Positions 1 to 5,990 are shown, counted from the first letter of the stretch. The stretch is DNA of 6,371 nucleotides from Oscillospiraceae bacterium (GCA_031264545.1 JAISDV010000108.1:1-6371); one strand, 5' to 3'. Notes: a model not told the origin generated them from the sequence alone. A program made the numbers and translations.

Positions 1-2
1 AC

Positions 3-158
3 GCTGTACTTATCGTGACCCATCATTTTTCATCGGCGCACTCGTTATGGAAGAGGACCGCGGCCCTCTTCCATAACGGAACCATTAACCCACGCATTGT
101 TTGCGGAACTATATCCCCAACAACTTTGGTGCTGAGGGTGCTGTATGTTTTCGTGACC
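3..158 (+). repeat. Imperfect direct repeats flanking the hairpin
   Basis: GCTGTACTTATCGTGACC (3-20) and GCTGTATGTTTTCGTGACC (140-158) match apart from one inserted base and a couple of substitutions. A weaker third version, CTGTATTTTTTTATTGACA, lies at about 164-182. The first two bracket the 14-bp hairpin. They may be repeated regulator sites or the ends of a small decayed element; the sequence does not decide. Confidence 0.4.
43..78. repeat. Perfect 14-bp inverted repeat (hairpin)
   Basis: The arms CGTTATGGAAGAGG (43-56) and CCTCTTCCATAACG (65-78) are exactly complementary around an 8-nt loop, ACCGCGGC. Neither strand has a T-run just after the stem, so it is not a textbook intrinsic terminator. 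It could be a Rho-independent terminator remnant of a gene to the left, an mRNA-stabilising stem or a protein-binding dyad. The structure is seen directly; its role is unknown. Confidence 0.75.
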
Positions 159-197
159 AAACACTGTATTTTTTTATTGACAAACACATCCTTCATT

Positions 198-280
198 ATA
201 GGCGGATTTAAGGTTTGGCCATTAAAATAAAAAAACTATAGGTAGATTTTAGGTAGATTTAAGGTTTGACCGTTAAGATA
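198..280 (+). promoter_or_regulatory. Duplicated 11-bp-phased control region of the VTC operon
   Basis: Two 32-bp copies (198-229 and 249-280) match at 26 of 32 positions and lie 51 bp apart. Each reads TAGGYRGATTT-AAGGTTTGRCC-RTTAARATA in consecutive 11-bp blocks. Before the second copy there is an extra exact block, so TAGGTAGATTT occurs in tandem at 239-249 and 250-260. Direct repeats at one helical turn are typical of OmpR/PhoB-family response-regulator sites. Each copy also carries a -10-like hexamer (TAAAAT 223-228; TAAGAT 274-279) without a good -35 box, as expected for activator-dependent promoters. The repeats are seen; the regulator class and promoter assignment are inferred. Confidence 0.6.
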
Positions 281-292
281 TAAAAAAACGAA

Positions 293-298
293 GGGAGG
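293..298 (+). promoter_or_regulatory. Ribosome binding site of the VTC gene
   Basis: GGGAGG lies 8 nt before the GTG at 307. An in-frame TAA at 274-276 has no start codon between it and this GTG, and the next in-frame ATG is about 25 codons downstream, past conserved residues. The site therefore fixes GTG 307 as the start. Confidence 0.85.
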
Positions 299-306
299 TC
301 CATTTC

Positions 307-981
307 GTGAAACCGAGGCACGAGTACAAGCACAGCCTGAACTTCGGCGACTACGTCGTCTTGCGTAACAGGCTGAAACACATGATGAAACGCGACCCGC
401 ATACTGACGCGAACGGCGAATACCGCGTCAGAAGCCTGTACTTCGACACGCCGGACGATAAGGCCCTGCGGGAAAAGATAGACGGCGTGGACAACCGTGA
501 CAAGTTTCGGATACGCCGATACCTTGGCGATTCGGACTACATCGTCCTCGAAAAGAAGCACAAACGGCACGGACTGTGTGACAAACAGCAGGCGCAGATA
601 AGCGCAAGCGAGGTGGAGGCTCTGTTGGGAGGGGATACAAAATGGCTGTTGGACGATGTCCGTCCCGTGGTCAGGGAATTTTATACGAGGATACGGTCCG
701 AGCGGCTTATGCCTAAGACGATTGTGGATTATATCCGTGAGCCGTTCATCTGCGAGGCGGGTAACGTCCGAATCACCTTTGACCGGGGCATCCACAGCGG
801 GGTTTACACCACGGACTTTTTGGACGACGGCATGCCCACCGTATCGGCGGGCGACGAAATCGTTCTATTGGAGGTAAAGTTTGACGAATTTATCCCGGAC
901 CACCTCGTCAGGGCCTTGCAGCTTGACGGACGCAGGGCTTCGGCTTGTTCCAAATACGCGCTGTGCCGTATTTACGGTTAA
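307..981 (+). CDS. VTC-domain polyphosphate polymerase family protein
   Basis: This 224-residue protein is essentially one VTC domain, the catalytic fold of the yeast Vtc4 polyphosphate polymerase, which builds polyphosphate from ATP inside a basic tunnel. Motifs appear in the family order: E6-x-K8 near the N-terminus, YRVRSLYFDT (39-48), a basic strand with R68-x-R70, the E82-K83-K84 strand, REFYTRIR (123-130), RITFDR (155-160), the acidic strand LLEVKF with E189 (likely metal ligand) and K191, and the closing SKY at 215-217. These fit the tunnel's phosphate-binding Arg/Lys residues and metal-binding Glu; exact equivalence to yeast positions is from memory. There is no signal peptide or membrane segment, so it should be cytosolic, perhaps held at the membrane by the next gene's product. 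It is first of three closely spaced genes, 31 bp before the next. Fold and family are firm; polyphosphate as product is inferred. Confidence 0.9.
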   Translation: MKPRHEYKHSLNFGDYVVLRNRLKHMMKRDPHTDANGEYRVRSLYFDTPDDKALREKIDGVDNRDKFRIRRYLGDSDYIVLEKKHKRHGLCDKQQAQISASEVEALLGGDTKWLLDDVRPVVREFYTRIRSERLMPKTIVDYIREPFICEAGNVRITFDRGIHSGVYTTDFLDDGMPTVSAGDEIVLLEVKFDEFIPDHLVRALQLDGRRASACSKYALCRIYG

Positions 982-1012
982 AACTTCATCTGTTATTTAG
1001 GAGGAAAATCAC

Positions 1013-1684
1013 ATGACTTTTAATGACATCTTCAAATCCGGCTTTCTGGAGAACATCACAAGCGTAAGCATCTTCGATATGGTTCTCGCCTTGGCACTGG
1101 CCTTCGGCTTAGGCGTGTTCATCTTCCTTGTCTACAGGAAGACATTCAAGGGCGTTATGTACTCGTCCAGCTTCGGCGTGACGCTTATCGCCCTGACAAT
1201 GATTTCCACACTCGTCATTCTGGCGGTAACCAGTAACGTGGTGCTGTCGCTCGGTATGGTCGGCGCGTTATCCATCGTGCGTTTCAGGACGGCAATCAAA
1301 GAGCCGCTCGACATCGCATTCCTGTTCTGGTCAATCGCCGTAGGCATCGTACTCGCGGCGGGAATGATACCGCTCGCCGTATTCGGCAGCGTCGTTATCG
1401 GCATTATGCTGATCGTGTTCGTAAATAAGAAATCCCACGACAATCCGTACATCGTGGTGATTCACTGCAAGGGGCGGGATTCGGAAGACAAGGTTCTGGC
1501 TACGCTGAAAACGCATGTGCAGAAATGCGTCGTTAAGAGCAAAACAGTATCCGCAGATGCGATCGAGCTGCATTATGAGGTGCGCCTGAAATCTGAGGAC
1601 ACATCCTTAGTAAACGCGCTGTCGGCAATATCCGGTGTATCGAACGCTGTTCTTGTAAGCTATAACGGAGATTATATGGGGTGA
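1013..1684 (+). CDS. DUF4956 family membrane protein
   Basis: This 223-residue protein has about four hydrophobic helices (roughly residues 20-41, 54-79, 100-118 and 119-138). A short charged signature, SIVRFRTAIKEPLDIAF (87-103), lies between helices 2 and 3 and marks the DUF4956 family. Residues 145-220 form a soluble alpha/beta domain (IVVIHC strand, EDKVLATLKTHV helix, AIELHYEVRL strand, LVNALSAI helix, VSNAVLVSYNG strand). It looks ferredoxin/ACT-like and resembles the C-terminal domain of MgtC-type proteins, which is an inference. AGGAGG at 999-1004, 8 nt from the ATG, supports the start. The stop lies 4 bp before the CotH gene, so translation is probably coupled. No biochemical function is established for the family that I know of. 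Its usual place beside VTC and CotH genes suggests a membrane partner of one or both enzymes. Confidence 0.88.
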   Translation: MTFNDIFKSGFLENITSVSIFDMVLALALAFGLGVFIFLVYRKTFKGVMYSSSFGVTLIALTMISTLVILAVTSNVVLSLGMVGALSIVRFRTAIKEPLDIAFLFWSIAVGIVLAAGMIPLAVFGSVVIGIMLIVFVNKKSHDNPYIVVIHCKGRDSEDKVLATLKTHVQKCVVKSKTVSADAIELHYEVRLKSEDTSLVNALSAISGVSNAVLVSYNGDYMG

Positions 1685-1688
1685 TGAA

Positions 1689-3608
1689 ATGACAAAGTCT
1701 AAGTACACAAGCGCGGTTTGCATCGCTGTCGTAATAGCCATGCTGGTTGTGACCTGCGCGTTCATGAGCGGCGCATCACTCGGCATCATTGCCGTACACA
1801 ACGATCCCGCTTATGTACAGCGGCTTTTCAGCACCGATAGGGTTCATACCGTTGACATAGTCGTTTCTCAGTCCGACTGGGACGAAATGCTGGCAAACGC
1901 ACAAGCGGAAGAATACATTAAAGCGTCTGTCGTGATAGATGGGGAATCCGTAAAGGGCGTGGGGCTGCGCCCGAAAGGCAACTCGTCGCTGTCCACCATC
2001 GCGCAGTCGGATTCCGACAGATACAGCTTTAAAATAGAGTTTGACCATTACGTTTCCGGCGGGAGCTACTACGGGCTGGACAAGCTCGTCCTGAACAACA
2101 TCGCGCAGGATAACACTTATATGAAGGACTATGTCACCTATCAAATGATGAACGTGATGGGTGCTGACGCGCCGCTGACAAGCTTTATCTGGGTAACGGT
2201 CAACGGCGAGGACTGGGGCCTGTACCTTGCCGCCGAGGGGATTGAGGAGTCGTTTGCGCAGCGCGTCTACGGCAACGACTACGGCAAAATTTACAAGCCT
2301 GACACAACGGACTTAAATGACCGCGATAACTGGGACGGCGGTGACGCCGGCGGCAATGGCGCTATGCCCGGCTTTAGCGGCGGCGAAATGCCGAATTTTG
2401 AGGACATGCCAAACTTTGAGGGCGGCGAAATGCCAGATTGGAGCAACGGCGAGCGGCCGCAGGGCGGTAGGCCCGACTTCAATAACGGCGAAATGCCTGA
2501 CTGGGGCAATGGTGAGCTGCCGCAGGACGGTATGCCTGACTTTGGCAACAGCGAAATACCCGGGAGCGATACGCCCTCAATCGAAGGTACTCAAACGCCG
2601 GAATCCGGGGATACGGCGCGGAGCGGACGCGCACAGAGGGGCGGCGGTTTTGGAGGGATGTTCGGCGGCGGCAGCAGCGCGGTAACGCTCAAGTATATCG
2701 ACGACGACCCTGACAGTTATTCGGCCATCTTTGACAACGCCAAGTTCAAGGTCAGCGAAGCGGACAAAACCCGCCTGATTAAAGCACTGAAACGACTTTC
2801 TGAGGGCGAAAACATCGCGGAAGTCGTCAACACGGAAGAGCTTATGCGTTACTTCGCAGTTCACAATTTTGTCCTGAACTCGGATAGCTATACGGGAAGC
2901 ATGATTCACAATTATTATCTCTACGAGGAAGACGGCCGGCTGTCGATGATCGCGTGGGACTATAATCTCGCGTTCGGCGGCATGGGGATGATGGGTGGTT
3001 TCGGCGGCGGTATGGGCGGTTTCGGCAATAACGGCGGCACAGCTCAAACCGATACGGCTGCCGCACTGGTGAATTATCCGATTGATTCGCCTATGCTCTC
3101 AGGTGAAATTTCTGACAGACCGATGATAGCCTGGATATTCGAAAACGAAGAATACCTTGATCGCTACCACGAAATACTGTCGGAGTATATGGCGTATTTC
3201 GACAGCGGCGCGTTTGCGGAGATGTACGATAAAGCCATCGCGCTTATCTCTCCTTATATGGAGAAGGACCCGACCGCGTTTTGCACCTATGAGGCATTTC
3301 AGACGGGGCAGTCGGAGCTTCGTGAGTTTTGCCTGCTCCGTGCCGAAAGTATTAAAGGGCAGCTTGACGGCACAATCGCCTCCACGAGCGAAGGTCAAAC
3401 CGAGACTGCTAACGCGAACTTCACAGACGCTTCCTCGGTGGATATGGAAAGTATGGGCTCAAGCGCTATGGGCTTCGGAATGGCCCGCGGCGGCAACCGG
3501 CCGGGCAATTTGGGCGGCGGCACAAACGGGACGGATGCGACAGACACGAGCGAAACCGAGCCTGGTCCGCGTGAAGCCCGGGCGCAGCAACCGACCGGTT
3601 CCGCCTGA
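1689..3608 (+). CDS. CotH kinase family protein, membrane-anchored
   Basis: This 639-residue protein belongs to the family of the Bacillus spore-coat kinase CotH. Residues 8-28 form an uncleaved-looking signal anchor, so the rest should lie outside the membrane. CotH motifs follow in order: GLRPKGNSS (92-100), RYSFKIEFD (111-119), GLDKLVLNN then D141 and MKDYVTYQMM (129-154), WVTVNGEDWGLYLAAEGIEE (168-187) and KIYKPD (200-205). The active-site block has NSDS (397-400), HNYYLYEE (407-414) and the metal-binding-type WDYN (423-426). Residues 211-330 form an acidic, Gly/Pro/Met-rich linker with 21-residue repeats that splits the domain. A second Gly/Met-rich loop is at 430-450, and the tail from about 564 is Ser/Thr/Gly-rich. 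All motifs look intact. It starts 4 bp after the DUF4956 stop, with GGGGTGA (1677-1683) as a plausible ribosome site, and ends the operon. Kinase activity is inferred from family; the substrate is unknown. Confidence 0.9.
   Translation: MTKSKYTSAVCIAVVIAMLVVTCAFMSGASLGIIAVHNDPAYVQRLFSTDRVHTVDIVVSQSDWDEMLANAQAEEYIKASVVIDGESVKGVGLRPKGNSSLSTIAQSDSDRYSFKIEFDHYVSGGSYYGLDKLVLNNIAQDNTYMKDYVTYQMMNVMGADAPLTSFIWVTVNGEDWGLYLAAEGIEESFAQRVYGNDYGKIYKPDTTDLNDRDNWDGGDAGGNGAMPGFSGGEMPNFEDMPNFEGGEMPDWSNGERPQGGRPDFNNGEMPDWGNGELPQDGMPDFGNSEIPGSDTPSIEGTQTPESGDTARSGRAQRGGGFGGMFGGGSSAVTLKYIDDDPDSYSAIFDNAKFKVSEADKTRLIKALKRLSEGENIAEVVNTEELMRYFAVHNFVLNSDSYTGSMIHNYYLYEEDGRLSMIAWDYNLAFGGMGMMGGFGGGMGGFGNNGGTAQTDTAAALVNYPIDSPMLSGEISDRPMIAWIFENEEYLDRYHEILSEYMAYFDSGAFAEMYDKAIALISPYMEKDPTAFCTYEAFQTGQSELREFCLLRAESIKGQLDGTIASTSEGQTETANANFTDASSVDMESMGSSAMGFGMARGGNRPGNLGGGTNGTDATDTSETEPGPREARAQQPTGSA
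2418..2543 (+). repeat. Two 63-bp coding tandem repeats in the CotH linker
   Basis: Two successive 63-bp units (2418-2480 and 2481-2543) encode EGGEMPDWSNGERPQGGRPDF and its near copy ending in DGMPDF, written here by their key pattern NGEMPDW-x-NGE-x-PQ-x-G-x-PDF. A partial, more diverged copy (GGEMPNFEDMPNF) precedes them at about 2379-2417. The codons have drifted, so the duplication is not recent, but the amino-acid pattern is kept. The reading frame is preserved throughout. Confidence 0.8.
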
Positions 3609-3623
3609 CATGACGGCAATCTC

Positions 3624-3660
3624 AGGAACGGCTTGCTTTCAAGCGGTTCCTGCTTTCTTT
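3624..3660 (+). terminator. Intrinsic terminator of the VTC-DUF4956-CotH operon
   Basis: AGGAACGGCTTG (3624-3635) pairs with CAAGCGGTTCCT (3640-3651) over 11 of 12 positions with one G-G mismatch. The loop is CTTT, and GCTTTCTTT follows. It lies 15 bp after the CotH stop codon, closing the operon. Confidence 0.8.
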
Positions 3661-3908
3661 CGCGGCATTTGTTTTTATCAATATCGAGCGCCATGTTCTC
3701 TGACTGTCCAAATGGGCGCACGGTTATTTCGCAAAGCCTTTGTTCGGAACGAAATATTATGTATTAAGTACATTTAGTAAGCATTATGCGGGCTCTTTTA
3801 ATATAATAATTTTTCAAATAAGAGCGGTCTGTTGAAGGCATACGGAAGGGATTACCGGAGAGAATGGGTAGGACCGGCGGTATGTCACAAAACGGCTTGT
3901 AGGGGCGT
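3661..3908 (+). promoter_or_regulatory. Intergenic region upstream of the MerR gene, with a possible -10 box
   Basis: This gap has no credible gene. An AT-rich patch holds a consensus TATAAT at 3802-3807, about 100 nt before the MerR start. No convincing -35 hexamer sits 16-18 bp upstream, as can happen at MerR-controlled promoters. Six-base arms GCTCTT (3792-3797) and AAGAGC, about 22 bp apart, surround the TATAAT and could be an autoregulatory operator. The promoter role is inferred. Confidence 0.35.
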
Positions 3909-4757
3909 GTGCTTGCTGTGAAAGAGGATCAACTGTTGTCGATGAAGGCCTTTTCAGATTTTACAGGCATCAGTCAGTCGACGCTGCGGTATTATGATAA
4001 AATCGGCCTGTTCTGTCCGGTGCTGCGCAAAGAAAACAATTACCGTTATTATTCGCCCCAGCAGATCATCACCGTAAAGGTCATTCAGGTCCTGTCCGGC
4101 TTAGGCGTTCCTTTAAAGCAGATCAGCGAGGTGGAAAAGGCGCGGCAGCCGGACACCATTCAGGAGATTCTGACGGGACAGGAAAGCCTCCTGAACGCTC
4201 AGATCAGGCATATCCGGGAGTCCTATGCGATCATCCATACCTTCCGGCGCCTCATCCAGGCCGGATGCGCCGCCAATGAATCCGAAATAACCGATTGCTT
4301 TATGGAAGAGCAGCCGATCGTGATGGGTCAGGTCAACCGCTTTGAGAACAACGCGCTTTTTTACGAGCCCTTTATCCGGTTCTGCACGCAGGCGCCGGAA
4401 TTGCGGATCAACCTCGCTTACCCCATCGGCGGATATTTTGAAAGCATGGACGCTTTTCTGGCGGAGCCCGCACAGCCGACGCGTTTTTTTTCCCTGGACC
4501 CGAACGGACAGCATCAGAAGGCCGGCGGCCGTTATTTGGTCGGATATACCCGCGGGTATTACGGCGAAATGAACGATCTGCCGGGAAGGCTCACCGCATA
4601 TGCGCAAACGCATAAACTGCGCTTTAACGGGCCGCTCTATGTCATTTATCTGCACGACGAGGTCAGTATTAAAGATCCTGACGCTTACCTTGCGCAGGTG
4701 TCCGTTTCAGTCGTGCCCGAGAGACCGCGCGCCGCGCGCATGAATGGCCGCGTGTGA
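3909..4757 (+). CDS. MerR-family regulator with GyrI-like effector domain
   Basis: This is a transcription factor with the layout of BmrR-type multidrug regulators. The N-terminal winged helix-turn-helix spans about residues 12-80 and contains FSDFTGISQSTLRYYDKIGL, with the conserved RYYD at 27-30 and NYRYYSPQQI at 44-53. A dimerisation coiled coil follows at about 85-120. Residues about 140-275 look like a GyrI/AraC-effector-type ligand pocket, ending in the usual D-P-D-A-Y-L-A-Q-V strand. At 282 residues it is a normal length for this class. The start is uncertain: GTG 3909 has AGGGG only 3 nt upstream, while TTG 3936, with AAAGAGGA 7 nt upstream, or ATG 3942 would give N-termini closer to the family norm. 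No efflux pump lies nearby; the only neighbour is the convergent hydrolase. It probably also controls its own promoter. The ligand is unknown. Confidence 0.88.
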   Translation: MLAVKEDQLLSMKAFSDFTGISQSTLRYYDKIGLFCPVLRKENNYRYYSPQQIITVKVIQVLSGLGVPLKQISEVEKARQPDTIQEILTGQESLLNAQIRHIRESYAIIHTFRRLIQAGCAANESEITDCFMEEQPIVMGQVNRFENNALFYEPFIRFCTQAPELRINLAYPIGGYFESMDAFLAEPAQPTRFFSLDPNGQHQKAGGRYLVGYTRGYYGEMNDLPGRLTAYAQTHKLRFNGPLYVIYLHDEVSIKDPDAYLAQVSVSVVPERPRAARMNGRV

Positions 4758-4837
4758 GAAGGACGGCGGTGCGCATGGCATGGCAAGCGCAGGCCGCCGG
4801 CCGGGTATGCCGCGGCACTGCGCTTATCGGTGCGAAA

Positions 4838-4880
4838 GCCCCGGACGACCGCCGGCCGGACATCTTCGCCGGCGCCGGGC
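4838..4880. terminator. GC-rich hairpin between convergent genes
   Basis: CGCCGGC (4850-4856) pairs with GCCGGCG (4868-4874), and an outer stem pairs 4838-4844 with 4875-4880, with one bulge and a 5-nt internal loop. It sits just after the hydrolase stop and about 80 bp after the MerR stop. It could end transcription from both sides, but neither strand has a proper T-run, so confidence is low. Confidence 0.35.
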
Positions 4881-4882
4881 CC

Positions 4883-5524
4883 TTATTGCTGCTGCGATGC
4901 CGGTACCAGAGCCTGCGCATATTCGAGGCCGAGGCCATATGCGCCGCCGTGCTCCCCGATGATGGTCATCACGGCCTGGTAGGTATCCTTGTTGGCCCAG
5001 TCACGCTGCAGCTCCAGCAGCGCGGCCTGCCAGGTCAGGGGCTTAACTCCGGCCTGGATCATCCGCTGAAGCGCGATTTGATGCGCTGCCCGGCTGCTGC
5101 CGCCGCACGCGTCCGCCACGACGTAAATCTCATAACCGTCCTCCATGGCGCTCAGTGCGGGGAGCGTGACGCAAACCTCTGTCCAAAGACCGGAGAGCAG
5201 CAGCTTTTTGCGTGCGGTCCGCTCAACGGACTTACGGAAATTTGCATCCTCCCAGGCGTTGAGCGTCGTGCGGTCGACAGGTACGACGTCGGGGAAAACG
5301 GCCTGCACCCTGCCGGCCAGCGGACCGGAAAATGTCTGCGCCTCGACGGTGGAGAGGATGATCGGGATATTGAATGCCCGCGCCGTTTTGGCCAGCCCCG
5401 TTACGGCGTTTAATATCGCGTTCCTGGAAGCACCCTCGACTCCGAAGAACATCTGGGGCTCCTGGTCGATCAGGCAGACGGCAACCTGGCTCGGATCAAG
5501 AAGGGAATTTTGGTATGCGCGCAT
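4883..5524 (-). CDS. Isochorismatase-family cysteine hydrolase, YcaC-like
   Basis: This 213-residue cytosolic protein has the alpha/beta fold of isochorismatase-like hydrolases and is closest to the YcaC branch, whose substrate is not settled. The catalytic Asp is D20 in VCLIDQEPQMFF. The nucleophile is C118 in LSGLWTEVCVTLPALSAMEDGYEIYVVADACGG. The third catalytic position falls in DRTTLNAWED (84-93), where Arg85 stands in place of the lysine seen in many family members; YcaC itself carries Arg there as far as I recall. A typical C-terminal run, LTWQAALLELQRDW, follows. ATG 5524 is chosen because AAGGAGG lies upstream and family N-termini begin about 10 residues before the catalytic strand. 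The longer reading frame to 5623 adds an unrelated 33-residue stretch that contains the ribosome site. It converges on the MerR gene, with 125 bp between their ends. It may hydrolyse a small amide or act in detoxification; this is a guess. Confidence 0.9.
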   Translation of the reverse strand: MRAYQNSLLDPSQVAVCLIDQEPQMFFGVEGASRNAILNAVTGLAKTARAFNIPIILSTVEAQTFSGPLAGRVQAVFPDVVPVDRTTLNAWEDANFRKSVERTARKKLLLSGLWTEVCVTLPALSAMEDGYEIYVVADACGGSSRAAHQIALQRMIQAGVKPLTWQAALLELQRDWANKDTYQAVMTIIGEHGGAYGLGLEYAQALVPASQQQ

Positions 5525-5835
5525 ATAACACAAGGACCTCCTTTTTTTAGGACCGATATTCATAGCGAGGAATGCCGGACAGGTGGCCGTTTTGTGCCGG
5601 ATAAGGCCAATTTTTTCGGGCATATTTTGTATATCCCGAGAAAATTTAACGCGGAGCGGCGGGAAAACGGCCGCTCAGACGGCGTTTTCTGCTATGAATT
5701 CAGGTTTTCAGTTATTATTCTCCGGAAAGCCTTTCGTTATGCGGCGGAGCCGTCGATAGCTGAGCGGTCCGGTCATTGAGAACAAAAAGCAGCCGGTTCA
5801 GAGCGGGTTTCAACCGGACACCCGACAATAAGCTA
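5525..5835. other. Non-coding region with several dyads
   Basis: I see no credible gene here; the open frames in it lack family features and suitable start sites. It should hold the minus-strand hydrolase promoter, but I find no clear -35/-10 pair. Structures visible are an operator-like dyad at 5616-5639 (CGGG-c-ATAT-TTTGT-ATAT-CCCG with one bulged C), two mutually exclusive stems at 5654-5689, and a 6-bp stem CCGGTT/AACCGG at 5793-5817. Confidence 0.5.
5537..5543 (-). promoter_or_regulatory. Ribosome binding site of the hydrolase
   Basis: On the minus strand this reads AAGGAGG, 12 nt before ATG 5524. The spacing is long but the match is full. It rules out the longer N-terminal extension, and no better start codon is in frame. 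It lies inside a short dyad, AAGGAGGTCCTT. Confidence 0.7.
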
Positions 5836-5873
5836 TAATAAAAAACGCCATGCGGCGCGACCCGCGCCGCGGC
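5836..5873 (-). terminator. Intrinsic terminator of the PRD regulator gene
   Basis: Read on the minus strand, GCGGCGCG (5870-5863) pairs perfectly with CGCGCCGC (5859-5852) around a 3-nt loop. An outer GCC/GGC extension is separated by a 2-nt bulge, then GTTTTTTATT follows. This GC stem plus T-run is a classic Rho-independent terminator, 138 bp after the PRD gene stop. Confidence 0.8.
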
Positions 5874-5990
5874 ATTAAATCCAAGCGCGTGCGCACAGAG
5901 TGCACACATGCGCGTAAAAAATAGTTTCTGTGAAACTATTTTTAATAGCTTGCCTGCGGCAAGCTATTAAAAAACTGCCATGCGGCGGGA
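5841..5990 (-). repeat. Direct repeat of the terminator 3' half
   Basis: AAAAACGCCATGCGGCGCGA (5841-5860) recurs as AAAAACTGCCATGCGGCGGG (5970-5989) with one inserted base and one substitution. On the minus strand the second copy gives CCGCATGGCAGTTTTTTA, the 3' half and T-run of the strong terminator without its 5' stem arm. It looks like a degraded or rearranged terminator copy next to the overlapping hairpins. Confidence 0.6.
5917..5973. repeat. Two overlapping hairpins sharing an arm
   Basis: Stem A pairs 5917-5928 with 5932-5943 (AAAAATAGTTTC, loop TGT, exact complement): 12 bp. Stem B pairs 5939-5954 with 5958-5973 (core AATAGCTTGCC, loop TGC): 16 bp. Bases 5939-5943 belong to both, so the complete stems cannot form together. 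Stem A has an A-tract before and a T-tract after on both strands and might terminate weakly; stem B has the T-tract before and the A-tract after, the wrong order for a terminator. Confidence 0.75.

Noticed and set aside
177..205. Sigma-70 promoter with TTGACA at 177-182
   Set aside because: The -35 is perfect but the nearest -10-like hexamers (ATTATA, TATAGG) are only 12-14 bp away, too close for a normal spacer.
15..230. A 71-codon open frame on the + strand in the leader region
   Set aside because: It runs across the hairpin and the first 11-bp-phased repeat module, has no ribosome site and no recognisable protein features.
1091..1107. Sigma-54-like site TTGGCACTGGCCTTCGG
   Set aside because: It lies inside the DUF4956 coding sequence, encodes a membrane helix, and the -12 element (TTCG rather than TTGC) is wrong.
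3864..3902. A 12-codon leader peptide (MGRTGGMSQNGL) before the MerR gene
   Set aside because: GGAG is only 3 nt from its ATG and the sequence has no attenuator-type codon run or following terminator; too weak to annotate.
4754..5413. A 219-codon + strand open frame overlapping the hydrolase
   Set aside because: It is antisense to a gene with clear family motifs and its own product has no recognisable domain; a GC-rich shadow.
5510..5779. An 89-codon + strand open frame
   Set aside because: It starts inside the antisense of the hydrolase and its ribosome site, runs through inverted repeats and resembles no family.
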